Origin: Candidatus Dojkabacteria bacterium | GTDB taxonomy: Bacteria > Patescibacteria > Dojkabacteria > B142 > JAFGFJ01 | Length of the DNA: 64,000 nucleotides | Direction: 5' to 3' | NCBI GenBank assembly: GCA_016931155.1 | Contig: JAFGFJ010000006.1 | Span: 310,001 to 374,000, forward strand | In this document: piece after piece, positions 8,050 to 15,811 of the stretch | Layout: every line of letters begins with the position of its first letter | How positions within the stretch are numbered: position 1 is the first letter of the stretch | Position numbers and translations under genes: made by a program | Notes under the pieces: generated by a model | What the model was told of the DNA's origin: nothing | Database searches by the model: none | Seen by the model: the letters and a program-made list of their open reading frames with translations, nothing else

Positions 8050-10197
8050 ATGGCAGGTACAGATTACACATCGGTAAAAGATAAAAATCTTTACAGGAAT
8101 ATTGGAATTATTGCTCATATTGATGCTGGGAAAACTACTACCACTGAGCGTATTCTCTTTTTTACGGGAAAGAAGCACAAACTTGGAGAAGTTCACGAAG
8201 GAGCTGCGGAAATGGACTTTATGGACCAGGAAAAGGAAAGAGGAATAACTATCCAGTCTGCTGCTACTACTGCTTTCTGGGAAGTTGATAATACCAGATA
8301 TAGGGTAAATATTATTGATACTCCCGGGCATGTTGATTTTACAGCTGAAGTTGAGAGGTCATTGAGGGTACTTGATGGAGCGGTTGTTGTATTCGATGGG
8401 AAGGAGGGGGTTGAACCGCAGTCAAGTAAAGTGTGGCTTCAGGCGGAAAAATATTTTGTACCAAGGCTTTGCTATATAAATAAACTTGACGCAACTGGTG
8501 GCGATTTTTTCAAAAGCCTGGAAAGTATTCAAAATGAACTCAACAAAAATGCATTTGCGGTTCAGATTCCTGTAGGTACTGAGTCAAACTTTAATGGGAT
8601 TATAGATCTTGTTGATATGAAGGCTCATATGTATAAGGATGAGCTTGGGAAAGAGATAGAAGTATCCGATATTCCGGATGATCTTAAGATAAAGGCTGAG
8701 GAATATAGAGAAAAAATGATTGAGAAAATTGCTGATGCGGATGATGTCATTGCTGAAAAGTATCTTGGCGGGGAGGAAATATCCCGTGAAGAAATTGTTG
8801 CGGGTATTAGAAAAGGAACTGTCTCTGGTGTGATTTTTCCGGTTTTGGCAGGATCTTCGTACAAAAATAGAGGTATTCAGCTTATGCTTGATTGTGTTTG
8901 CAGGTATCTGCCGTCTCCCCTTGAAAAGATTCAGGTAATAAAAAACGAAGAGACTGGAGAGCAGACAAAATATATTGGAGAGGTAGTTGGGAAAAATCCA
9001 AAGACTGATGCTGATGAACACAGGAAGGCATCAAATGATGAACCTTTTTCCGGACTTGTTTTTAAAATTGCAATGGATACTCATGTGGGCTCGCTGGCCT
9101 TTATAAGAGTATATTCAGGTAAGCTTCAGGCTGGAACGTATGTGTACAATTCATCTGTCGATAAGAAAGAAAGAGTGGCTAGAATTCTTTTGATGCATGC
9201 AAATCATAGAGAGGAAGCACCTGAGATAAGTGCTGGAGATATTGCGGCTCTTGTAGGGATTAAAGAATCCTATACTGGAAATACAATTTGTGATGAAAAT
9301 AATCCTGTTGTTCTCGAGAGTATCAAGTTCTCTGATCCTGTTGTCTCGCTTGCGATTGAGCCAAAAACAAAATCAGATCAGGAGAAAATGGGTACAGCTC
9401 TTAATAAGCTTTCGCAGGAGGATCCTACTTTTAAAATTTCGACAAATGAAGAAACGGGGCAGACAATTATTTCTGGGATGGGAGAACTACATCTGGAAGT
9501 AAAAGTGGATATTATGAGAAGGGACTACAATGTGGATGTTAATACAGGTAAACCGCAAGTAGCTTACAGAGAGACCGTAGAAGGAGAAATTGAACATAGA
9601 GAGCTTCTCAAAAAGCAGACAGGAGGTGCGGGACAATTTGCCGATCTCACTATCATTCTTTCTCCGAATGAGCGAGGGAAGGGGTATGAATTTATTGATA
9701 AAATCAAGGGTGGAGCGATTCCAAGAGAATTTATTCCTTCAGTTGATAAAGGAATTCAACAGGCACTTTCTACAGGGGTAATCGGAGGATTTCCGGTAGT
9801 GGATGTGAAAGTTGAGCTGGTTGATGGATCCTACCACGAGGTTGACTCAAATACCGATACATTCAAAATTGCAGCGAACAGAGGTTTCAAGGAAGCAATG
9901 AAGAAGGCTTCTCCTATTCTACTTGAACCAATTATGAAGCTTGTAGTGAATACTCCGGATGAATTTGCAGGAGACATAACAGGAGCGGTTGCTTCAAAGA
10001 GAGGACAGATTAAGAAAATGGAATCAAAAGGTAATTACCAGGAAATCGAAGCAGAGGTTCCTCTTGGTAATATGTTTGGCTGGACGGGGGACATGAGGTC
10101 TATGACTAAAGGAAAAGCGAATAGTGTGATGGAATTTTCGCATTACCAGAAAGTACCTGAAAATCTTGTGGATCAACTACTCGGAAAGAGCGAGTAG
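8050..10197 (+). CDS. fusA: Elongation factor G
   Basis: Ribosomal translocation GTPase of 715 residues, full length. GTP-binding motifs: AHIDAGKT (P-loop), RGITI in switch I, DTPGH and NKLD. The domain IV tip region (GGAIPREFIP) and the domain V region are intact. The neighbouring rpsL and rpsG genes of the usual str operon are absent; fusA stands alone with its own promoter and leader terminator. There is no Shine-Dalgarno, only AT-rich sequence before the ATG. After the stop codon comes a 555-base gap before tuf. Confidence 0.98.
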   Translation: MAGTDYTSVKDKNLYRNIGIIAHIDAGKTTTTERILFFTGKKHKLGEVHEGAAEMDFMDQEKERGITIQSAATTAFWEVDNTRYRVNIIDTPGHVDFTAEVERSLRVLDGAVVVFDGKEGVEPQSSKVWLQAEKYFVPRLCYINKLDATGGDFFKSLESIQNELNKNAFAVQIPVGTESNFNGIIDLVDMKAHMYKDELGKEIEVSDIPDDLKIKAEEYREKMIEKIADADDVIAEKYLGGEEISREEIVAGIRKGTVSGVIFPVLAGSSYKNRGIQLMLDCVCRYLPSPLEKIQVIKNEETGEQTKYIGEVVGKNPKTDADEHRKASNDEPFSGLVFKIAMDTHVGSLAFIRVYSGKLQAGTYVYNSSVDKKERVARILLMHANHREEAPEISAGDIAALVGIKESYTGNTICDENNPVVLESIKFSDPVVSLAIEPKTKSDQEKMGTALNKLSQEDPTFKISTNEETGQTIISGMGELHLEVKVDIMRRDYNVDVNTGKPQVAYRETVEGEIEHRELLKKQTGGAGQFADLTIILSPNERGKGYEFIDKIKGGAIPREFIPSVDKGIQQALSTGVIGGFPVVDVKVELVDGSYHEVDSNTDTFKIAANRGFKEAMKKASPILLEPIMKLVVNTPDEFAGDITGAVASKRGQIKKMESKGNYQEIEAEVPLGNMFGWTGDMRSMTKGKANSVMEFSHYQKVPENLVDQLLGKSE

Positions 10198-10574
10198 ACA
10201 AATTCCGGTAGGAGTTCCATTTGTCCATTATCAACTCCAAAGTTTCTCTTTATGGCTAAGTAACTTTATTGTCTGAGAGATTTCTATGGATAAATGATCG
10301 CATTCATGATCTATCTTTATGGCAGCTAATTCCAATTGAAGCATTGATAAATACTTTTTTTATTACCGATTTCTTTTCTTACAAAATCTACCAGCGGTCA
10401 ATGAAAGGGCTAATTGAATAATTGTTTTTACTGAAAAATTCAAATCCCATATCAAGCATGCTGGTGCAATACAAAGCAGTATTAATTCTTTGACTTATAA
10501 AGTCAAAGATATGATTTTACAGTATGGAGTGAAGAATAAGGAGAAATACTGGTCTGAAAATTTCTCGTAATAAC
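10198..10574. other. Gap between fusA and tuf: no clear gene, possible gene relic
   Basis: No convincing gene. On the minus strand two short open pieces in different frames look somewhat protein-like: about 40 codons ending in ..SPFIDRW near 10390, and a 37-codon ORF at 10231-10344 (MLQLELAAIKIDHECD..). They could be the frameshifted remains of one gene, or chance. The gap also holds the perfect palindrome at 10487-10509. No terminator with a proper T-run is visible directly after fusA. Confidence 0.35.
10487..10509. repeat. Perfect 10-bp palindrome upstream of tuf
   Basis: TCTTTGACTT and AAGTCAAAGA are exact inverted copies around ATA. No T-run follows on either strand, so it is not a terminator. 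It ends 66 bases before the -35 of the tuf promoter. It could be an operator for a dimeric regulator or a stable RNA hairpin. Confidence 0.6.
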
Positions 10575-10603
10575 TTGATTATTAGTCCAGGATTTGATAT
10601 AAA
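10575..10603 (+). promoter_or_regulatory. tuf promoter P1
   Basis: The -35 is TTGATT (10575-10580), the spacer 17 bases and the extended -10 TGATATAAA (TATAAA at 10598-10603). The start site would be near 10610, immediately before a terminator hairpin. Confidence 0.6.
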
Positions 10604-10611
10604 TTTGGATC

Positions 10612-10642
10612 GAGAACACAAATTCCTCGCGTGTTCTTTTTT
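10612..10642 (+). terminator. Intrinsic terminator in the tuf leader
   Basis: AGAACAC pairs with GTGTTCT (7 bp plus a closing G-U) around an 11-base loop, followed by TTTTTT through 10642. It forms the first 30 bases of the predicted P1 transcript, 110 bases before the tuf ATG. The CGAG at 10611-10614 could pair instead with CTCG at 10626-10629, an alternative fold that would break the terminator. It might also end the fusA transcript. Confidence 0.65.
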
Positions 10643-10660
10643 AACTGCCTTTGACAGCAC

Positions 10661-10689
10661 TTGCGGGTGGTTGACCCAACTAATATAAT
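10661..10689 (+). promoter_or_regulatory. Possible second tuf promoter P2
   Basis: TTGCGG (10661-10666), 17-base spacer, perfect TATAAT (10684-10689). It lies after the leader terminator, so it would escape it. Similar TTG hexamers, TTGACA and TTGACC, stand exactly 10 bases on each side (10651 and 10671). The leader after P2 can fold GGAGTT with AACTCC. Confidence 0.4.
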
Positions 10690-10752
10690 GAGGAGTTTTT
10701 GATTTAAGAGTATTTAACTCCAAACGTATTATTATTTTTAAAATTACAAAAA

Positions 10753-11934
10753 ATGGCAGACACAAAGTTTGATAGAACAAAGCCACATGTCAATATCGGT
10801 ACTCTAGGTCATGTTGACCATGGAAAGACTACTTTACTTCGAGGTGTTCTTGAAGTATTCGGTGGAGAAAGAAAAGAAGAGTTCAAGGAGAAACTTGATA
10901 AATCTCCTGAGTCAAGAGCAAAGAGCGTTACTATTTCCGTTGCTCATGTTGAAGCTGAGACAGATAGCAGGCATTATGCAATTGTTGACTGTCCTGGACA
11001 CAGAGATTACATCAAAAACATGATTACAGGTGCGGCTCAAATGGATGGTGCAATTATTGTTGTTTCAGCAAGTGATGGTCCAATGCCTCAGACAAAAGAG
11101 CATGTCCTTCTTGCCAAGCAAGTAGGAGTGAAGAACTTTGTCGTATTTATAAATATTTTTGACGACTCAATGGATACTGAGCTTGTAGATCTCGTTGAAG
11201 AAGAGGTAAGGGATCTTTTAACTAAGTATGACTTTGATGGAAAAGGAGTAACAGTTGTGAGAGGTTCTGCTCTGAAGGCAGAAAAAGGAGAAGCGGAAGG
11301 AATTGAAGCAATAAAGAAACTGATGGAAGCTGTGGATAAGGATATTCCAATGCCTGAGAGGCCTGTTGATCAACCACTTCTTATGTTTATTGAAGATGTT
11401 TTCTCGATTTCAGGGAGAGGTACCGTTGCTACGGGAAGGATTGATAGGGGAAAGATTAAGGTGAACGATGTAGTTGAGCTTGTTGGACTTTCAGAGAAAC
11501 CAGTTGATGTTACTGTTACTGGAGTTGAAATGTTTAATAAACAACTCGATGAGGGTATGGCAGGAGACAATGTTGGTATTTTAATGAGAGGGCTTAAGAG
11601 AGAGGACGTTGAGAGAGGACAGGTACTTGCAGCAAAGGGTTCTATTAAACCTCATACTGAATTTGAAGCTCAGGTTTATATTCTAAAGAAAGAAGAAGGT
11701 GGAAGAACTACTGCATTCTTTTCAGGATACAAGCCACAGTTTTATATGAGAACTACTGATGTGACTGGAGATGTAACATTGAAGGAAGGAACGGAAATGG
11801 TTATGCCTGGGGATGATGCTGAAATCTCTATCAAGCTTATCACACCAGTGGCGGTTGAAGAGGGAATGAGATTTGCAATTAGAGAGGGAGGAAGGACAGT
11901 AGGAGAAGGAATTATTACTAAGGTTATTAAGTAA
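10753..11934 (+). CDS. tuf: Elongation factor Tu with unusual G-domain motifs
   Basis: Delivers aminoacyl-tRNA to the ribosome as a GTP complex; 393 residues, all three domains. The P-loop GHVDHGKT (19-26), DCPGH (79-83) and GSALK are normal. Two motifs differ from almost every EF-Tu: switch I reads RAKSVTI instead of RGITI (Thr60 kept), and the guanine-specificity motif NKxD reads NIFD (134-137), with Ile for Lys. The codon is ATT in an otherwise well-conserved gene, so a sequencing slip would have to be a substitution. Domains II and III are conventional. Only one tuf copy is seen here. There is no Shine-Dalgarno; a perfect terminator follows the stop. Confidence 0.96.
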   Translation: MADTKFDRTKPHVNIGTLGHVDHGKTTLLRGVLEVFGGERKEEFKEKLDKSPESRAKSVTISVAHVEAETDSRHYAIVDCPGHRDYIKNMITGAAQMDGAIIVVSASDGPMPQTKEHVLLAKQVGVKNFVVFINIFDDSMDTELVDLVEEEVRDLLTKYDFDGKGVTVVRGSALKAEKGEAEGIEAIKKLMEAVDKDIPMPERPVDQPLLMFIEDVFSISGRGTVATGRIDRGKIKVNDVVELVGLSEKPVDVTVTGVEMFNKQLDEGMAGDNVGILMRGLKREDVERGQVLAAKGSIKPHTEFEAQVYILKKEEGGRTTAFFSGYKPQFYMRTTDVTGDVTLKEGTEMVMPGDDAEISIKLITPVAVEEGMRFAIREGGRTVGEGIITKVIK

Positions 11935-11943
11935 GAAACTGAA

Positions 11944-11975
11944 GTTGAGCTGGAAAAAACCAGCTCAACTTTTTT
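11944..11975 (+). terminator. Strong intrinsic terminator between tuf and rpsJ
   Basis: GTTGAGCTGG and CCAGCTCAAC form a perfect 10-bp stem around AAAAAA, followed by six T residues. It begins 9 bases after the tuf stop and ends 20 bases before the rpsJ ATG. Either it separates tuf from the ribosomal operon or readthrough of it controls that operon. I see no clear promoter between it and rpsJ. Confidence 0.88.
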
Positions 11976-11995
11976 ATGTTGCTCTTTTTAAATTA

Positions 11996-12295
11996 ATGCA
12001 AAGGATAAGAATAAAAATAAAAGGATATGATTATCGTGTAGTTGATAAGGCTGCTCAGCAGATTATTGAAACTGCTGTTAGAACTGGGGCAAAGACAGCT
12101 GGTCCAATTCCTTTGCCTACGAAGTTGAGGAGATGGGCTGTTCTGCGTTCTCCTCATGTTGATTCCAAATCGAAAGAGCACTTTGAGATGAGGATTCACA
12201 AGAGGCTTGTGGATATAATTGAGCCAACAGGCCAGACGATTGATTCTTTAACGCATTTGCAACTTGCGGCGGGGGTTGGTATTGAAATAAAGTAA
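11996..12295 (+). CDS. rpsJ: 30S ribosomal protein S10
   Basis: S10 of 99 residues, a 30S head protein and NusE antitermination partner. The family signature RxGPIPLPT region reads TAGPIPLPTK, and the HFEMRIHKRLVDI stretch is conserved. The open frame reaches back to 11945, but those codons would run through the terminator. The ATG at 11996 (MQRIRIKIKGYD) matches the family start. First gene of the ribosomal cluster; a second terminator separates it from rplC. Confidence 0.97.
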   Translation: MQRIRIKIKGYDYRVVDKAAQQIIETAVRTGAKTAGPIPLPTKLRRWAVLRSPHVDSKSKEHFEMRIHKRLVDIIEPTGQTIDSLTHLQLAAGVGIEIK

Positions 12296-12346
12296 CAAAC
12301 TTTTTGAACTGACCTTGGTTAATACTGTTCTTTTCAGGATAAGTTA

Positions 12347-12375
12347 CCAGGACTCTGAAACTTCAGGGATCTTGG
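12347..12375 (+). promoter_or_regulatory. Long leader hairpin before rplC
   Basis: CCAGGA-CTCTGAA pairs with TTCAGGG-A-TCTTGG: 13 bp with three G-U pairs and one bulged A, around a 2-base turn (realistically 4-6 bases). Its last G is the first G of the rplC terminator stem, so the two structures compete at their junction. This could be a regulatory RNA element, for example a binding site for a ribosomal protein. Confidence 0.55.
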
Positions 12376-12399
12376 GCTTCTCAAAAAGAAGCCTTTTTT
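12375..12399 (+). terminator. Intrinsic terminator directly before rplC
   Basis: GGCTTCT and AGAAGCC form a perfect 7-bp stem around CAAAA, followed by TTTTTT. It ends 8 bases before the rplC ATG, leaving no room for a promoter between. Expression of rplC and all genes after it from an upstream start therefore needs readthrough, unless initiation occurs inside the gap by an element I cannot see. Confidence 0.8.
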
Positions 12400-12407
12400 A
12401 ATAGAAA

Positions 12408-12977
12408 ATGAAAAAAACTTTAATTACAGAAAAAAAAGAGATGACGAGCCTATTCGATGGAGATGGGAAGTTTGTATCTGTTACTGTACTTGAGGTAGGG
12501 GATAATGTTGTTTTTGGGACAAGAATTGAAGAAAAGGATGGTTATAGTGCTTTTATTATTAAAGATGAGAAATCTGGATTGGTAAAAGAGGTGAGAGTGG
12601 AAAGTGATGAGGAAGTAAAGGATATGAAGGTGGGGGATAAATTGGAGATAGACTTTAGTGAGGGAGATACGGTTTCTGCAACGGGAGTAACAAAAGGAAA
12701 AGGTTTTCAAGGAGTAGTCAAAAGATGGGGATTTAAGGGTGGACCAAAAACTCATGGACAATCAGATAGACAAAGACATCCTGGCTCTATTGGAGGTGGG
12801 ACTACGCCGGGAAGAGTTTATAAAGGGAAGAAAATGGCGGGAAGGATGGGTGCAGTTACAAGAACGATCAGAGGATTGAGGATTATAAAAATAGATAAGG
12901 AGAACAATTTAATAGCGGTAAAAGGTGCGATACCTGGAGGTAAAGGCGGATTGGTTTTGCTTAAGTCGACCAAATAA
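12408..12977 (+). CDS. rplC: 50S ribosomal protein L3
   Basis: L3 of 189 residues, an early-assembly 23S rRNA binder. The conserved core includes GVTKGKGFQGVVKRWGF, the THG and RHPGSIG region, and GRMG. Short N-terminus compared with many bacteria. The ATG at 12408 immediately follows a terminator T-run, so no Shine-Dalgarno is possible. The next gene, two bases on, is not a ribosomal protein. Confidence 0.97.
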   Translation: MKKTLITEKKEMTSLFDGDGKFVSVTVLEVGDNVVFGTRIEEKDGYSAFIIKDEKSGLVKEVRVESDEEVKDMKVGDKLEIDFSEGDTVSATGVTKGKGFQGVVKRWGFKGGPKTHGQSDRQRHPGSIGGGTTPGRVYKGKKMAGRMGAVTRTIRGLRIIKIDKENNLIAVKGAIPGGKGGLVLLKSTK

Positions 12978-12979
12978 CA

Positions 12980-13504
12980 ATGAAAGCTTTGAAATTAGTG
13001 CCCTATTTGGTACTTGTTTCTCTCATATCAGTAGGAGTGTACTTACTGATAGGAATAACAAATCAGGAGAAATTGCAAAGTTATTCTGACTTTATTGAAA
13101 CAAGTAGTGGCAAAGTACTTGAAGGGATAAACAAACAGAGTGAACAGATAAACAGAATTGGAAATATTTCGGATATTGAAGAAGGAGTAATAACGGATAA
13201 TGAGGATATTTCAAGTAAGTTTAAGACTTTACTTGAAGCAGAAAAAAAAGCCTGGCAGGAATTAAAAAAGCCTGAAGGGTCTAAGGAAACTCAGAAACAA
13301 ATGGAAGAGTTTTTTAAGGGTGCAGAAGAAAGCAATAAGCAGTTTGATGAGGCAATGATGGAAATAAAAATACTGAAAAAAGAAGATGAGCTTCTAAGTA
13401 CAATTAAGGGCTACAATGAGAAAGTAACAAAATTTGCAGAAACATACGAAGAGCTTATTGAAAACTTAAATAATTATATTGATGAAAGTAACTTTATACG
13501 ATAA
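12980..13504 (+). CDS. Unknown membrane-anchored coiled-coil protein inside the ribosomal operon
   Basis: Not recognised. The 174-residue product begins with Lys and a hydrophobic segment (about residues 5-26, PYLVLVSLISVGVYLLIG) that could be a signal anchor. The rest is an acidic, Lys/Glu-rich, mostly helical region with coiled-coil character. No cysteine follows the hydrophobic stretch, so it is not a lipoprotein. It starts 2 bases after rplC and its end overlaps the rplD start by 23 bases, so it is translated as part of the ribosomal operon. The predicted topology puts most of the protein outside the membrane, which is odd for this context. A role tied to growth rate or secretion is speculation. 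Confidence 0.75.
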   Translation: MKALKLVPYLVLVSLISVGVYLLIGITNQEKLQSYSDFIETSSGKVLEGINKQSEQINRIGNISDIEEGVITDNEDISSKFKTLLEAEKKAWQELKKPEGSKETQKQMEEFFKGAEESNKQFDEAMMEIKILKKEDELLSTIKGYNEKVTKFAETYEELIENLNNYIDESNFIR

Positions 13505-14297
13505 AACAGGAAAAAAGACTGAGAAAAAGATTGAGCTTGACTCTGCGATTTTTGGGGCAAAGGTTAATAAAAAACTATTAAGCCAGGCTGTCTATATATA
13601 TCTTTCAAATCAAAGGACAGCCAATCCCCAGACTAAAGACAGGGGTGAAGTTAGTGGTGGAGGAAGAAAGCCATGGAAGCAGAAAGGGACGGGAAGAGCC
13701 AGACACGGTTCAACAAGAAGTCCGATCTGGAGAGGAGGAGGAGTTACTTTTGGTCCCACAAATCAAAAGAATTATAAAAAGACTATGCTTAAGAAAATGA
13801 AAAGAGCGGCAATTAGGTCAGCTTTTAGTTATCAGACTGAAGAGAAAAAAGTGTTGGTAATGGAAAAACCCGATTTCAAAGAAGGAGCACTTACAAAACA
13901 AGTCTTGAAAATTTTAAATAATTTGAGAATTGATAAGAAAGTGTTGTTTGTTCAGGGAGATATTGACCAAAACTTTGTTAAAGCAGTGAGTAATCTCAAA
14001 ACTGTTTTGGTAAAACCGGTAAACGAACTTAACACTTATTCAGTATTAAATACACAATGGCTGATTTTTACAGATGAAAGTTTGGGAAAGGTTAGCGAGT
14101 TTTGGGGAGCAGAAAAAGGAAAAACTTTAAATACAGAGAAAGGGGAAGAGAAGAAGCTCAGCTCTGTTCAAAGAGATTTAGTAAAAAAGGAAACAAAAAG
14201 AGTCAAGGATGAGAGTGAGAAAAAGCCTTTGAAAAAGGTTGCAAAAAAATCGACTATAAAGAAAGTTAAAATAATAAAATCAAAAACAAAGAAATAA
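13482..14297 (+). CDS. rplD: 50S ribosomal protein L4 with Lys-rich tail
   Basis: L4 of 271 residues. The exit-tunnel loop is conserved: the PWKQKGTGRARHGSTRSP stretch and GGGVTFGP. The globular C-terminal domain follows, then an extra tail of about 60 Lys/Glu/Ser residues after position 205, which the usual 200-residue protein lacks. I choose ATG 13482 (MKVTLYDK) over a TTG one codon earlier. In enterobacteria L4 represses its own operon by binding the leader; the structured leader before rplC is a candidate site, but this is untested. Confidence 0.96.
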   Translation: MKVTLYDKTGKKTEKKIELDSAIFGAKVNKKLLSQAVYIYLSNQRTANPQTKDRGEVSGGGRKPWKQKGTGRARHGSTRSPIWRGGGVTFGPTNQKNYKKTMLKKMKRAAIRSAFSYQTEEKKVLVMEKPDFKEGALTKQVLKILNNLRIDKKVLFVQGDIDQNFVKAVSNLKTVLVKPVNELNTYSVLNTQWLIFTDESLGKVSEFWGAEKGKTLNTEKGEEKKLSSVQRDLVKKETKRVKDESEKKPLKKVAKKSTIKKVKIIKSKTKK

Positions 14298-14599
14298 TGA
14301 ATAAGGTCGAGGCAAGCAAAATTATAATAAGACCAGTCGTTACGGAGAAGACGCTGGATCTTGTCGAAAAAGAAAATCAATATACTTTTGTTATTGGTAA
14401 AAGATTCAACAAGATTGAAGTTCAAAAAGCGGTTGCTCTCCTATTTAATGTGAAGGTATTAGGGGTAAGAATACTGAATGTTCTTGGAAAGAAAACAAGA
14501 TTTGGGAAAAGCAGGATTGAGGGAAAGAGACAGGGAATGAAGAAAGCTATAGTCACCTTGAAAGTAGGTGATAAGATCAGTGCATTTGAAATTAAATAA
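14297..14599 (+). CDS. rplW: 50S ribosomal protein L23
   Basis: L23 of 100 residues, located at the exit of the peptide tunnel where it docks SRP and trigger factor. It has the IIIRPVVTEKT opening and the VKVLGVRILNV strand. Its start overlaps the rplD stop by one base (TAATG), which implies coupled translation. Confidence 0.95.
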   Translation: MNKVEASKIIIRPVVTEKTLDLVEKENQYTFVIGKRFNKIEVQKAVALLFNVKVLGVRILNVLGKKTRFGKSRIEGKRQGMKKAIVTLKVGDKISAFEIK

Positions 14600-14626
14600 T
14601 ATAATTAGACATTTGATGTTTTTATT

Positions 14627-15490
14627 ATGGCATTAAAGTTTAGAAAACCAGTGACACCAGGACAAAGGCATACAGCTCTTGTTGATACCAGCTGGTTGAC
14701 AAAGAAAGAACCTGAAAAAAGCTTGACTGTTGCATTAAAATATAAAACCAGGAATTCGAGTGGGAGGCTTACGGTAAGACATAGGGGGGGGAGAGTAAAG
14801 AGGCTATACAGAATTATTGATTTCAAGAGGAGAAAAGAGGGTATGAAGGCTGAGGTCGTTGCTGTTGAATATGATCCAAACAGAAGTGCCAACATCTTGC
14901 TTCTCAAGTATGAAGATGGAGCAAAAACCTATATACTTGCACCTGATGGTATTAAGACAGGTGATAAGTTGGAGTCGGGTGAAAATGCTCCAATCAAGGT
15001 TGGAAATGCATTGCCTTTAAAAAAGATTCCTTCGGGAAGTTATGTTCATAGTGTAGAGCTGAAAAGAGGAGAAGGTGCAGTTCTTGGAAGAGCAGCAGGA
15101 GCAGCCATTCAACTGCAAGGATTCAATAAAGGATATGCTCAACTCAAGATGCCAAGTGGAGAAATAAGGCTTGTAAGGGATGTAAATTTTGCGACAATCG
15201 GAAATGTTGGGAATACAGAGCATAGTGGAGTGAGTTTGGGGAAGGCAGGAAGGAAAAGAAAAATGGGAATAAAGCCAACGGTCAGGGGAGTTGCAATGAG
15301 CTGGAAGCACCCTCATGGAGGAGGGCAGGGTAAAAGTGGAAGGCACGGTCCAGGGGGACCTGCAAAAGACAGGTGGGGGAATAAAATAGGGAAAAAGACC
15401 AGGGTTAATAAGACTACGAATAAGTATATAGTGAAAAGAAAGACATCTAAAAGAGTAAAGAAAGTTAAAACATATAAAACAATAGTTTAA
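14627..15490 (+). CDS. rplB: 50S ribosomal protein L2
   Basis: L2 of 287 residues, needed for subunit joining and the peptidyl-transferase centre. The RHRGGRVKRLYRIIDF and GxVAMSWKHPHGGGQG regions are intact, including the His of the HPHGGG loop. C-terminal extension is basic. AT-rich spacer of 27 bases before the ATG, no Shine-Dalgarno. Confidence 0.98.
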   Translation: MALKFRKPVTPGQRHTALVDTSWLTKKEPEKSLTVALKYKTRNSSGRLTVRHRGGRVKRLYRIIDFKRRKEGMKAEVVAVEYDPNRSANILLLKYEDGAKTYILAPDGIKTGDKLESGENAPIKVGNALPLKKIPSGSYVHSVELKRGEGAVLGRAAGAAIQLQGFNKGYAQLKMPSGEIRLVRDVNFATIGNVGNTEHSGVSLGKAGRKRKMGIKPTVRGVAMSWKHPHGGGQGKSGRHGPGGPAKDRWGNKIGKKTRVNKTTNKYIVKRKTSKRVKKVKTYKTIV

Positions 15491-15501
15491 TAATATAGAT
15501 C

Positions 15502-15807
15502 ATGAGTAGATCATCGAAAAAGGGACCATATATTGACGAAAGGCTTTTAGAGAAAATTAAAAGAGCCAGAGATACTGGTGATAAGAAACCAATCAAGACA
15601 TGGGCAAGATCTTCCAGTATTTCACCCGAGATGGTTGGAATTAATTTTGAGGTACACAATGGAAAAGAATTTGTTAAGGTGTTTGCAACTGAGTCAATGG
15701 TTGGGCATAAATTAGGAGAATTTTCACTAACCAGGAAGTTCACTGGTCATAGTAAGAAAGGTAAGATTGCTAAGGCAACAGGAACAGCTGGAAGAGTTGA
15801 GACATAA
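15502..15807 (+). CDS. rpsS: 30S ribosomal protein S19
   Basis: S19 of 101 residues, a 30S head protein. Signatures: SRSSKKGPYID at the start and GHKLGEFSLTRKFTGH. Eleven bases after rplB and four before rplV. Confidence 0.97.
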   Translation: MSRSSKKGPYIDERLLEKIKRARDTGDKKPIKTWARSSSISPEMVGINFEVHNGKEFVKVFATESMVGHKLGEFSLTRKFTGHSKKGKIAKATGTAGRVET

Positions 15808-15811
15808 AAAT

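Noticed and set aside
8584..9021. Long minus-strand frames inside fusA, and similar long antisense frames in secA and ribosomal genes
   Set aside because: They lie fully inside well-conserved genes on the other strand and have no family features.
10231..10344. 37-codon frame resembling a Spo0E-like phosphatase
   Set aside because: The likeness is only a few residues and such proteins belong to spore formers; kept only as part of the gap description.
11945..11995. Upstream in-frame extension of rpsJ
   Set aside because: It would put the start inside the tuf terminator hairpin and adds residues foreign to S10.
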